Positions 1 to 10,346 of a DNA stretch of 64,000 nt are shown in pieces. Below the pieces are notes generated by a model. It ran no database searches. It had not been told where the DNA came from and saw nothing but the letters and a program-made list of their open reading frames with translations. Positions within the stretch are counted from its first letter, which is position 1; every line of letters starts with the position of its first letter. Location: positions 103,919,157 through 103,983,156 of the forward strand of contig NC_134089.1 in assembly GCF_000715075.1 (NCBI RefSeq), given 5' to 3'. This stretch comes from Nicotiana tabacum (lineage: Eukaryota > Streptophyta > Magnoliopsida > Solanales > Solanaceae). Both the position numbers and the translations under genes were made by a program.

Positions 1-234
1 CAAGGGTGGACAAGAAACTCCCTAAAAGGCCAAAGACCGAAGCACTGGCAGCTCACGGGGTACTCAGTCTTCTCCCAAGGATGGTCCTTTGCGCGGGTAC
101 CTCACACTAGTTCCAACCAGCTGGCTCGCATTTGCACACTTTCAGTGGCTTTTCTTCTATGCTCATAATCATACAACAAATGCTACAAAGGTAGAAAACT
201 AAAATAAATAAAAATAAAAGAAAGCAGTAAAGCT

Positions 235-279
235 GGGTTGCCTCCCAACAAGCGCCTAATTTAACATCGCGGCACGACG
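235..279 (-). other. Conserved 45-base motif at the 3' coding boundary (E1 copy)
   Basis: The 45 bases match 10287-10331 in E2 at 41 positions. The sense strand begins CGTCGTGCCGCGATGTTAAA and ends GGAGGCAACCC. Here it contains the stop codon of the internal ORF; in E2 it lies 15 bases past the integrase stop. The role is unknown. Confidence 0.7.
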
Positions 280-1102
280 TGAACCACTTTTTGCCTCCAC
301 CTTGAACTTATAAATTGAGTCCCCAATTTGGCTTCAAGCTTTTTGCTATGCTCTAGGGGTGGTGAGACAAATTTAACATGGTCGAGCAACCAATATCGTG
401 TTCTACACTTTTTGGCTTTCAAATGAGGTATGTAATTATATCTCTCTGGCATGATAAATTCCAGAATATAAGCACCCAGGTCCTCGTACATTGGTTCCCC
501 CAAAGGCTCAGATGACTCGATTTCCATGTCATCATCCAAACACAATGTTGAAAAATGTATGGAATGAGGAGCAGTACGCCCCAACTCTAGAATTGTATCA
601 CTAGTTACATCCTCATATGTACACACACTAGAGTCTTCAAATATAACATTATCTACTTCTTCACATGGCTCTAGAGCACTCTTCTTAACATGGACATCCT
701 CAAGAAAAATATGATCTAATGATTGGTATTCTTGTTTTATCTCCTCTATTTGGTCTAGAAGATTTTTTTCAGCTTCATACAACTCATCATTAAATTGTTG
801 GGCATTACACGCATCAACCTTTGCACTCCTTAGACCAAGCCAGAATTATCACTTTTTTGTGCAAGCTCATCTCTCTCCTTAGACCAATCTTTCATCACCG
901 TTGTTAGTAAACAACGTCGTTTCGCAGAATCCACTAATCGAGAATATCCGTCCCAATACCAACCCTTAGTCCCATATTCAAATTCAGATATCCAAGAGGT
1001 GAGGTCATGACTAGCAAAAAAATACGGGCCATAAAAATCTTTGATTAACCAAGCGTTTTCATCATTAACCTTACCTCTGTATATTTCATCCTCAGATGTC
1101 AT
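261..1102 (-). pseudogene. E1 internal ORF, acidic protein of unknown function, one frameshift
   Basis: An ATG at 1102 opens a reading frame that stops at 830; a second frame continues to 261. The two join by a one-base shift near 833, so this looks like one gene of about 280 codons with a single frameshift. The first part is rich in W, Y and F (for example GTKGWYWDGYSRLVDSAKRR). The second is very acidic in its first 110 residues, then basic, and ends in HVVPRC. No gag zinc knuckle, protease or polymerase motif is visible. It begins about 130 bases from the PBS, where gag would normally start. The stop codon lies inside the conserved motif at 235-279. I do not recognise a function; it could be a captured host fragment or an element-specific protein. 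Confidence 0.5.
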
Positions 1103-1235
1103 CTTGAGAGAACTAGAAACATACTAAGAGAAAAATCAAATAGTTATAAAAATAACATATTTACAAAAAGAAAAGAAAATAAACTTGTAAAGATAATAAT
1201 AAAAGTCTAACCCAGAAGAATAGTTAATGTCTAAT

Positions 1236-1253
1236 TCCCCGGCAACGACGCCA
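1236..1253 (-). other. E1 primer binding site (tRNA-Asp type)
   Basis: The sense sequence TGGCGTCGTTGCCGGGGA differs by one base from the Athila-type PBS TGGCGCCGTTGCCGGGGA, as I recall it. It lies six bases from the LTR end at 1260, which fixes the element on the minus strand. Confidence 0.8.
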
Positions 1254-1259
1254 AAAACT

Positions 1260-2603
1260 TGTTGCGACCAAAACACTCACGCAAGTGTACGCGATCGACA
1301 AGTAATATAGTAGTAAGTAAAGTATCGTTCCCACGAGGAATTGTGATCAACTTATCGACTGATGTAGACTCAAACAATTATCAATTCAAGCTAAATTATC
1401 ACAAAATATTTAAAGAACCAATTTACAACTTACTTAATAATTGCACAATAATTTAACACAAAATTACTACACCAATTTCACAATATGTTTATAACAATTT
1501 GGATAAATATATTCCCGGGTCATGGACTTGCTAGAAATTATTCTACTATTTTAGCTTAAAATGGATTTATTGAATTATCCGGGTTATTGATTATAGGGTT
1601 AATAATATTCATAAGAATCTTTCGAGTTCTTATGCATCTATTCAAGTTAAAATAATACCTATATGTCTATGGTATTAATATTAGCAAGAATGCATTTACA
1701 ACTCCTATTTTTCAACCAAACAAGGCAATTAAGTATATGTCTATCTTAGTTGCGAATTCTTCACCTGATGCCCGAGATTCAAAACTTGTTCTATTTGATT
1801 CTATATGCAACCAAGAATTTTCTTTGTCAAGTTTAATTCAAGATTCATAAATAATATTTCACTGTTAGCTACGCAGTAAAATAATTAGAAGCAGAATCAA
1901 ATAAACAACCCATAACAATAAATTCAAGATCTTCAATCTAAGCTTCAAATAACATAATTATCTAACATCCATGACCCAAGAATACTAGAGTTTTTAGCTA
2001 TCCATAATCATACAAAAATCAACAATAAAAGTTTTAAACATAATATAAACAAACAAATAGAAGAAAGTTTAGAAGAACTCTTTGAATCCTTGCTCCAAGA
2101 TGTTGTTCTTCTTCTCCTTTCTTAGCTCTAAGATGAAGCTCCTTCTTCCATGGCTTTTTCTCCTTCAAAATCTGATCTCTCATCTCAATAATGGAGCTTT
2201 ACTTTATGTAAGTTGAGTGGATCCTCTCAGATTTCCCATCTTGCCCCCAAATAATTGATTTCCCGGACTGGATTAGCGCGGGAGAGCATGACCAACGCAC
2301 GTCCCAGGCATATCGAGTTTCTTTCTATCCAAATCACTGAACTAGCGCGGGAGCGCATGACCAGCGCATGACCCGCGCTAGTGGGGTTTTCTCTTGTTAA
2401 TATGTTGTTGCTCATCTTTTCGTCATTTGACTCCATTTTTCACTTGATTACCATCATAAATCCTCATTTGTTTATTGAACTCCTGTGAGACATTAAAGTC
2501 ATGATTAGAGCCAATTTTTGCATTATTTAAACATTTACAATAGTAAATCATCCTTAAGTTGAGCTAAAACATAGGCTATATTAAATAATTTAGCCTATTA
2601 TCA
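1260..2603 (-). repeat. E1 5' LTR
   Basis: The LTR reads TG at 1260 and CA at 2603 on the plus strand (sense TGATAATAGG ... GGTCGCAACA). The inner edge is set by the PBS and the outer edge by the point where E3 LTR sequence begins at 2604. Its length is about 1.34 kb. It holds a CpG-rich block at 2270-2385 with an 11-base perfect inverted repeat. No convincing coding sequence is present. Confidence 0.8.
2341..2382. repeat. 11-bp perfect inverted repeat in E1 LTR
   Basis: ACTAGCGCGGG at 2341-2351 pairs with CCCGCGCTAGT at 2372-2382 across a 20-base loop. A related GCGCGGGAG block lies at about 2275-2285. This is the most CpG-rich part of an otherwise AT-rich LTR. Confidence 0.85.
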
Positions 2604-3650
2604 GCCACATATGAACCTGTGCAACAAAAATGCACAACAAGTATAGTATGAGTACGAAAACAACGTGTACTCAATGAGTATCCTGTCTAATCTCGAAGAA
2701 GTATAGACGAGAGGTCGACTTCGACACTTACTAATGGTCCAATAATAATATAGTAAAAGTGTGAGGAATTCATGGATTTCATAAAGCAAAGTTTAACTCA
2801 TAAAGAAGGAAAGCAGGTAAACAACTTCTCAAATAATAAAGGATTTCCAAAGATTTACTTTTCATTATCTTTATCAATTTATCTCTGGCCAGGAAGGGCA
2901 ATTATCAACATTTAAAAATCTCAGGCAAGTAATACAGCATGCACATATCATGCCGAGGTCGTATGGCCCAATCCAACATAAATGTAAAAATGTGCACTGC
3001 CGAGGGTCGAACGGCACGAACCATAGATGCATCTATTACCCCGCTCGCGAATCATACATGTGACGCGGTCATCATAAATAAACAAACACCCTGCTTGCGA
3101 ATCATTCATGCGACGCAGGTACACATAGAAATACATGCTCAAAAAACCTATTAAGAATTTATCAGAGAATGTTTATCCAAATAAAAGCCAATTCTCTTTT
3201 AGCGATTTAAGAAAATGAAGTTTAATACTTTTAGAAATTCATTTACCGATTCGATAAGATTTAAGCAATTCAATTGCCAATAAGATTACAGATATTCCAA
3301 GTATAGCATGCTTTTGGGTCCTAGACTCCCCGGACATACATATAATAGTAGCTACACACGGACTCTCGTCACCTCGTGCGTATGTAGCCCCCACAAATAG
3401 AAGCACATAAAAAATTATTTCACCTATAGGGACAATTCCCTCTTACAAGGTTAGAAAGGAGACTCACCTCACTCCGAAGATCCATAACTGGCATTCCATG
3501 CCCTTCCGAAGACTCGAATCAATGCTAAATTCTCCAAAACTAGCCAATAATTATATAAATCCATTAATATATGTTCAATTGCTCATTACAATCCAATTTA
3601 TAACAATTCCTAACCCTGATCGAAAAGTTGACAAAATTGCCCTCGGGGCC
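2604..3650 (-). repeat. E3 left (3') LTR, first part
   Basis: This stretch aligns with 23904-24950 in the right LTR over its whole length. It stops abruptly at 3650, where the E2 LTR begins with TGATTGCTGCC. It contains paired copies of a CpG-bearing 26-base unit (3041-3066 and about 3091-3116, core CGCGAATCATACATG) that recur in the E3 interior. Confidence 0.85.
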
Positions 3651-5209
3651 TGATTGCTGCCAACTCCACACTACTAAAAGGTAGGAAGAGAGGGTCGCAA
3701 TAGCTTTTACCCGATATGAGGGTCAGGATCGATTTCCATAAGGAGCCAGGAATGGAGTTGAGTATCTATCTAAACTAGAGTTGTGTATTTGTTCCTAATG
3801 TCACTTCCATACATTTTTGGGTTTTTGATTATAAACTACTATTATCAAACTATTAATTGAAACTAGATTATGCTACGAGATAATTGCTAAGTTGTATCTA
3901 ATGGGAAGAAGGGCACTAGGGTCATGACATTACCTAGGTGGCTAATTGATGGGTAGATGTTACTAAGGTTCGATTGACATAATTGGGGCTTATGCTATAA
4001 CTGTTGCACAATTTTACCCACTCTCACACCTCTCGGTAGAGAGAGTGATTTTGCCCAATTGACTCTCTCGAGACCAAATGGGTAGACAAATTAGCTCAAG
4101 CAACTAGGTTTCAAGTTGGGTAATTACTCTCTCGAGGCTTAACCCTTTAATTGGGACTATCAATTCTCTTGAGTCCATTCCAATTCCTTGTTGAGTCAAT
4201 TTTGGAGACTTAGGCTCTCTTTCTCAAGAAGAGCCAAGTCAACTTAGCACAAACCAGTGTTTGCAACCACCAATTCATAGATTAAACCATAAAATTGACC
4301 CAAATAACAAACACCCATAGTCAATCTAACAATAGATGGCAACACCCACCAATTACCCACACTAGGGTTGAGCCACAAACCTAGCTAATGGATTTAGCTA
4401 CTCATGCTTGAAGGAGAAAATAGAGAAATAGATGAAGAACAAGGAATATTAATTAAATGCTAAATTATAATACAAGAATCTATCGTTAGTTTGAAGCTAA
4501 GATGCCAAAAATGGCTACAGATGAAGTTCCCACGAGCGCAGCTAAGTTCTGGATATATCTGATGACCTAAAAATAGTAAAATGTTCTATTTATACTAGGC
4601 TGGAAAAACTGGAAAAAAATACCCCTGCGGGGTCAGCGCAGGCCGCATAAAATGGACCTCGGCCGCGCTAGGCTCTTGGACTCAATTCTGGGCTCTCTGA
4701 CTTGGGCTCTACGGACCGCGTAGAATGGACCACGGCCGCGGAGGCAGCTGTCATGGTCCGCACAACCATGACCACGGACTGCATTGGCATTTTCCATCTC
4801 TTTGAATATCTCTTCCGCGGACCACACAAAAAAGGCAGTGCGGTCGTGGAACCTTCACTGCGGACCGCACAAAAAGCAGTGCGGCTGCGGAACCTTCACC
4901 GCGGACCGCGCAATTTGGAATGCGGCCACGTTGCCTAAAGCCTGGTTTTGCCATCTCTCTGAATCACCTAGTGCGGCCGTATTTGACTTTGTGTGGTCCG
5001 AACTAGGCCTGTTTGCCCTCAGTTTACTTTTTCTTTGATACTTGAGTAGGTTTCACTCCTTTTGAGCCGATTTTTGACATTTCATCACTTTATCTATCAA
5101 AACTGCAATCAAGCACAACTTATGAGCCTTTTGGGACTATTTTGTAATGATTTATAATGAAAGCATAGGCAATAAGGACCATGAAACTCGTTAAAATTCC
5201 TACTTATCA
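3651..5209 (-). repeat. E2 3' LTR (complete)
   Basis: The LTR starts TGATTGCTGCC and ends TTATCA on the plus strand, about 1.56 kb. It matches 16126-17599 with about 11 differences in the first 170 bases by eye. It carries a CpG-rich palindrome array at 4625-4990 and a TATA box at 4586-4594. The inner edge is confirmed by the adjacent PPT. Confidence 0.9.
4586..4990 (-). promoter_or_regulatory. E2 LTR U3 promoter: TATA box with upstream CpG palindrome array
   Basis: The sense strand reads TATAAATAG at 4594-4586. About 30-400 bases upstream are repeated GCGGACCGC and GCGGTCCGC blocks and GGCCGCGG sequences, for example CACTGCGGACCGCACAAAAA near 4855. The same arrangement is in the other LTR, with TATA at 17061-17069 and the array at 17110-17470. 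A TATA box in the U3 region is normal for LTRs; a role for the array in transcription is inferred. Confidence 0.6.
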
Positions 5210-5248
5210 ACTCCCCCAAACTTAAGCCTTTGCTTGTCCTCAAGCAAA
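5210..5248 (-). other. E2 polypurine tract with adjacent AGGA-loop hairpin
   Basis: The sense strand reads an 8-bp stem with loop AGGA (TTTGCTTGAGGACAAGCAAA, 5248-5229), then GGCTTAAGTTTGGGGGAGT, then the 3' LTR. The purine tract primes plus-strand DNA synthesis. The hairpin has counterparts at the same place in E3 and E4. Confidence 0.8.
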
Positions 5249-7070
5249 CAAAATAAGACCCACCCCTTAAGGAAAAATCCAAGAATTTCCAACTATCGTA
5301 AAGTAACCTCAATGAGCATCAATTGGGACTAACAATTGCCCTCAATACGAATGAATCATTCACAACATTTAAACTTTGAAAAACTATGGATCAAGTGTGA
5401 CACAAGAGCATCAAGATTTGACTCATTACATCAAAGAACTCTCTCAATTACTTTGGTCATTGTGGAACCTAAACTTACACATCCTCAACTCTCCCTAAGC
5501 AAACCTCACCTTTTTAGAGTATTAGCACACAAACCGAGGATAATGGGAATTCACTCATCTCTCTCAAGGAAAGGCCACAAATCCGGCTCTAAGTACCATA
5601 TGCTTGCCCCTTGTGTAAGTATCTACTAATGTAAGCGTCATTCAACTCAAGATCATATAGAGCTTTTGAGGAGTCAATGTGAAGGCTTTTGGTTCAGGGT
5701 AGGAAATATTTTTGGTCTAAATGGGTTCCATCTTCCCTTAAGCACTTCTTTTGATTCATTTGGCACAATTCTCTTGACTCTTTGAGTATCTCACTTCTTT
5801 TTAAGGGGTTAGATAGACATAATGTCACTCTCTCTTATGAACTTCAAAACGCTTCTCCTTTTTTCAAAATTTTCCACACCCTTTTTTTTTCTCTTTTGTT
5901 TTTTTCTTAAATCCCTTTTTATTCTTTTTCACATTTGGCTTTCTTTTTGCCTTTTTCTTTTCTTTTTCATTGCCTTCCTTTTCTTCGCTTTAGTACCTTT
6001 TACCACTTTGTTCCCTCTCTCGTCTCCCCCCCCCAAACTTAAACTTTTTCCATTGCTCAAGGGAAGATCGGGTGCCAAAAGAGGGTATATTTTAGAACGG
6101 ATATAGGCTTATAGTATTGGTTCTTGAAAAAAAAGGTTTAAGGCTCAAAAGGGTTAACTAGGGATTATATCATTGGTGGGCTATGGAATTGTTCAAATAT
6201 AATTTGGATCAAGGAGAGCCTATAATTACTTTTCAAGCCAAATTTCACTCAAGATTTCGCCTCAACAGATATTCAGGGCAAGTCTTGACCATTGGCTCGG
6301 GACTTGGACTCACAGTTTGATTTCTCACCACACAAGCTCAAGGATTGCTAAAGACATAGAGTCGGGGGCCCACAACAACCTTAGACATGATTGAGCACAC
6401 AATATTCCCGAAAGACCACATGATGATTGTTTGGTCAACACAAGAGTCTCAAGGTTATGACTTTCACCATCCTAAACACAACAACTTGTCTTTGATCATG
6501 GGATCAAAGGCAAATGTGTTAGGCCCAAGTGAAGCTTTGCTTAAGGTACCATTAACTATAATCTACCAAAAATAAAAACAAAAATGGTCTGAAACCCTTA
6601 AGAAGGTTGTCACACCATCCATCATCGGGAAAATCCACCCAGTTCGCACAATACTCCACCTTTGGAAAGAATAGTGGCATTAAGAAAACCAAAGGCTTAT
6701 TGAAAGCACCAAAAACAAAACAAAAGGCTACGAGCCTATCTAAGAAGCTAAAAACGAGGATTTTGAAAAAAAATTACAAAAATAGAATGAATATGTACAA
6801 TAGGGGATTTGAATATACAACGGGGGATGAATATATACAATAATGTAACTTTATATACAAACCAAAGGGAAGATAAAAAAATACGATAAAAGTAGCTAAA
6901 TGTAAAGTTATATACAGACCAATAGAAGATCAAAAAGACATAAAATGTAACAATATATACAGTCATCCAAAAATGTAGGGCGCACCCCCTCAAATAAAAG
7001 TTGGCATTGTCCCCAATTCCAACTAAACAAATAAGCACCAAAAAGTATAAGGAAAGGATATGGGAACTCC
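5249..7070 (-). other. E2 3' noncoding region with pyrimidine tract and second PPT-like site
   Basis: No coding sequence is visible between the env-position ORF and the PPT. On the plus strand 5860-6020 is almost all T and C. At 6022-6044 nine C's followed by AAACTTAAA give a sense strand GTTTAAGTTTGGGGGGGGG, close to the true PPT (CTTAAGTTTGGGGG). The rest of this stretch shows nothing I can name. Confidence 0.5.
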
Positions 7071-9117
7071 CTAAGCCGTGTCCGTCTGCATGGGATCATC
7101 AATGGTCCCCGGGTCCTCTGTATGCACGGGAACCTCAGACTGGTTCTCGGTCTCCTGCTGTTCAGCTGCTGGGACTGGGGCGTGGACCTGGACGGGCTGA
7201 ATATCAGGAACATCCTGTGGCTAACTAGAGGAAGCCTCTGGTGGATCCGCCAACTGGATGATCGCCTCATCTGTACTAGGGAGCTTCCTTTTCTTCTTAG
7301 GAAGCCTCTGTGTCTGCTCCTAATGTGGCTCTGCTGCTGGTACTGCTGCTGAAACTGGGCCCTCAAATAGCAAATCTAAAGACAGCTGGTCTGCCTTCAG
7401 TCTGTCCACATCCGCTCTAAGCTCCTTCACAGACTCCTTGGAATCCCGTGTTTTTCGTAGCTTCTTGTGCTCCCTGGCAAGCTCCTTCAGGGCCTTGCCA
7501 TGTGAATCCACTGCCTTAGCCAAGGTAGCCTGAGAATCAAGGATCTTCTGCTGGTTGGCAAGAATCTCCTTAAGTGAATCCTCGATAGACTGGGGCACCT
7601 GCACTGGCTGTGGTGCCGACTGAACCGCAATGGTGGAGGTCAATGTAGGCAACTTGGACGAAGCAGTCGCCATCCAGTTGTTCAAGTTATGAAGTGTCTG
7701 GCTTAGCTAGTGGGCAGTGATAGGATGGGCCGAGGAAGATGGAATCCCCGAGCCAGCTGAAGTAGAGGGGCCAGCAGTAGTGGAAGGTCCTGGAGGCATG
7801 TCAACAACTGTGGAGGCAGGCTCAGTGGAGGGCTCTGTTGTAACTGGCTCTTTAGACTAGACAGTTGGGGCAGAAGCAGGCGGCTTGTAATTATTGTCCT
7901 TGGGGTTGTCTGACCCCTTCAAACTATACCACTAAAACGGAGCGACATGTTTGACCTTGATGTCAAAAGGTCTCTTCTCCACCTCCAGGTCCCGGAAATA
8001 CATAGTGAGAGTGCTGGGAAAAGGGTAGTTCCTGTCATGCTCAACCTCCACTGCAGAAATGACGTGGGACATCACATTGCCCACGTTGATTGGGTATCCC
8101 GACAAAATAAATGCAACAAGAACATCTCGGGCAAGTGGAATAGTCTGATCATGGGTAGTGGGGTCGAGCCGACTGCACACAAAAGTCAACCACCCCTAGC
8201 CTCAAAGTAAAAGGTCCTCCGAAGTATTTTGACCCCTGCTTGCAACCACTCCAGAACCGTACCCGGGATTTCCAGGTATGAAGCTAACCACGGACAAACC
8301 TCCTCGCCCATTGCCAACTTTTCATTGTAAAGGGACTCATCTTCTTCATTGAACCCCAAGTATTCATTTAGTGCTTTCCCGGTAAATACCACATTTTTGT
8401 TTCGCACTTTGCTCACTTTAGTACCCTTCAAGATGTGGGCCACATTGCTATAAAACTCCTTGACCATGTGCTCATTTGCCTTCACACAATTATCTTTAAA
8501 GTGCTCCTAACCCACTCGAGCTCGAAACTGTCTATGTACATTGGGGTGTAGGGTTAGAAGGTCTTTGTCAATGAAGCTCCTCTCAAGAATCAACTTTCGT
8601 GCCGGCCACCATTCCCTAAACTTGTGGAATGCCACCTGGCTAACGAATCTATCTTCCCAAATAGCAGGATTTCTAATCCGGTCAATACCCCTAACCCGAG
8701 GCACACCACCCCAGGTAATTCCCCATCTCCCTTATCACCTCTAGCACCCTCTCCAGATATTGAAGCTATGGGAGAGGTATAGTATACATCCCCACTACCT
8801 GGTGCTGAGCCCTCAGACGACCCAGAAGAAATGTTGATGGAAGCTTGAGCATCGGGGGAAGAATGAGGAGTATCTCTATGTATGGCCCTCTCTAGATACG
8901 GGATGTATAATGGGACTGAATCCGAAGAGGTCTCCTGAGAAGTCTCGTACTCACTCCCTGAGTTGTCAATGGCTCTATTAGCCGCTTTTATGGCCTTCCT
9001 CATGTCTTTGATGTTTTTTCTAGCCTGTGGAGTGAATTTTACCATCCTTTGCTTCCCTCCCCGGGAATAATCACCTCGACCGGGTTGTTTCGAGCCTTTG
9101 CCTCGTTGTTTAACCAT
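7071..9117 (-). pseudogene. E2 env-position gene: plant transposon protein domain, coiled coil, nuclear localisation signal
   Basis: The reading starts with ATG at 9117 (MVKQRGKGSK). A basic and Ser-rich head runs to about 8710. A conserved domain with RIRNPAIWEDRFVSQVAFHK and NVAHILKGTKVSKVRNK follows (8704-7932); it resembles the domain catalogued as putative plant transposon protein. Next is a Pro/Ser/Thr linker, then a coiled coil (about 7590-7370, rich in LKEI, LAKAV and LKEL heptads). After a premature stop at 7320 the same frame carries PKKKRK (7301-7284), a textbook monopartite nuclear signal, and ends at 7071. No signal peptide or membrane segment is seen, so an envelope role is not supported. 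Two frameshifts (near 8700 and 8190) and several stops break it. It lies downstream of pol, where Athila elements carry their extra ORF. Confidence 0.65.
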
Positions 9118-9885
9118 TGTCTGCAAGCACAAACATCTAGCTTTGTTAGTATCAGCACAGGCAGTGAATCAATTGTGGAAAATGAATTGAAGAACAGAAG
9201 CCCAAAAATTGTAGAAGATGTTGCAGACACAGTGCACCGCGGACCGCACGAAAAGGAGTGCGGTCACACTGAAGGCATCGCAGACCGCATAAAAGCAACC
9301 GCGGTCCGCATTGGGGGTAAGGACTAAAAATTCATCCTCTGAATCTCACCACCGCAGTACGCACAAAGTGGCATCGCGACCGCGGTGGGCCAGCTAGGCA
9401 ACTAGTCAACCTTTCAGAACATAAGCACTGCGGTCCGCACAAAGTGGTACCGCGGACCGCATCAGAGCAATGTGGACCGCATAAAAGGGACTGTGGTCCG
9501 CGGAGGGTGCTTAGTCAAGGCACTGAGTTAGGGTTCATGGGTTTTGCCTTTTTGTTCAAGTTTTCACCTAACTTTGTCCCTGCTCAATTTACCTAGTTAA
9601 TAATACTCCTCAGGCACACAAAACTTAATAGTTAAACTAACCAACATCAAAATTAAAGAATTACAGGGGGGAGGGGAGAAGTCTACACAGTTAATAGAAA
9701 ATGACATAAAATGAAATTAAATACTTAAAATAACAAGAAGTGGTTGAATTGTTACCAGGTATTCGAGAAGAAGTGAAGAAACACAATGCAAACAAGCTAT
9801 TACGAAGAAGAGGGAAGATGAACAATAATTTTTAGGTCTCTGAGAATCAATTTTTCGAAAAGGGTAACCGGTGACCCCTAAGGTT
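9118..9885 (-). other. E2 leader before the env-position gene, with splice-acceptor-like site and CpG repeats
   Basis: No ORF is supported here. The plus strand at 9225-9500 repeats GCGGACCGC and GCGGTCCGC motifs six or more times. Directly before the ATG at 9117 the sense strand reads TTTGTGCTTGCAG then ACAATG, a good acceptor consensus with the AG at 9122-9121. This suggests the gene may be expressed from a spliced RNA. Confidence 0.4.
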
Positions 9886-10150
9886 TATTTATAGAAAAAC
9901 TTGTGGGAGTCGGTCATACCTACCAGTGCGACCGCACAAAATGGACCGCGGACCGCGGACCGCGCTGGGTTTGTTCAGAAGAAGCTTGAGAAGGCAACCT
10001 CCGCGGTCCTTACAAAACAGACCGCGGCCGCGGAGGTCCACCGCGGTCCGCACTAAATGGAATACGGCTGCTGTGGCAATCTTCAGAGAGTACCTCACTT
10101 GGCCTTCACCAGTGTGGACCGCACAAAGTGCAATACAGCCGCACTGGCAA
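9886..10150 (-). promoter_or_regulatory. E2 internal promoter-like module (TATA plus CpG palindromes)
   Basis: The sense strand has TATAAATA at 9893-9886. Upstream, at 9925-10150, are the same GCGGTCCGC and CCGCGGCCGCGG palindromic blocks that precede the LTR TATA box. The module lies between the end of integrase (10347) and the env-position ORF (9117). Activity as a promoter is inferred from likeness to the LTR. Confidence 0.45.
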
Positions 10151-10286
10151 CTTCAAAGACTGTTCAATTTTTCCAAAATATTTTGCACTGTATCAACACA
10201 ATCCCTGCAACATCTCACAACCAATTAGCTTAAAAACAAATCCTACACTACAAAGAAAATCAAAGAAAACAAGAAGAAAAAGACAT

Positions 10287-10331
10287 GGGTTGCCTCCGAA
10301 GAAGCGCTTGATTTAACATCGCGGCACGACG
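10287..10331 (-). other. Conserved 45-base motif past pol (E2 copy)
   Basis: This is the counterpart of 235-279 in E1, with 41 of 45 bases identical. It starts 15 bases after the integrase stop at 10347. The matching core is ATTTAACATCGCGGCACGAC on the plus strand. Confidence 0.7.
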
Positions 10332-10346
10332 CATGTTACCATCACA

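Larger units (their letters stand above)
1..2603 (-). mobile_element. E1: Athila-type LTR element lacking gag-pol (partial)
   Basis: The element runs on the minus strand and its 3' part lies left of the window. Visible in sense order are a 5' LTR (2603-1260), a PBS matching the Athila type, a roughly 280-codon broken ORF, and a short motif that in E2 lies just past the end of pol. Only about 0.95 kb separates PBS and motif, so gag, protease, RT and integrase are absent. It is inserted in the left LTR of E3: sequence from 2604 continues the E3 LTR, equivalent to 23904. The five bases 2604-2608 (GCCAC) are the expected target duplication, but the other copy is outside the window. I infer a non-autonomous element moved by Athila proteins. 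Confidence 0.75.

Noticed and set aside
1236..1253. tRNA-like sequences at PBS sites (also 16102, 36214, 55424)
   Set aside because: They match only the 3' end of tRNAs, as primer binding sites do; no cloverleaf is present.
5822..6106. Plus-strand ORF resembling a hydrophobic protein
   Set aside because: It is the translation of a pyrimidine tract in the noncoding 3' region of E2, antisense to the element.
7071..9117. True retroviral envelope gene
   Set aside because: The position fits but no signal peptide, membrane helix or cleavage site is visible, and a nuclear signal is present.
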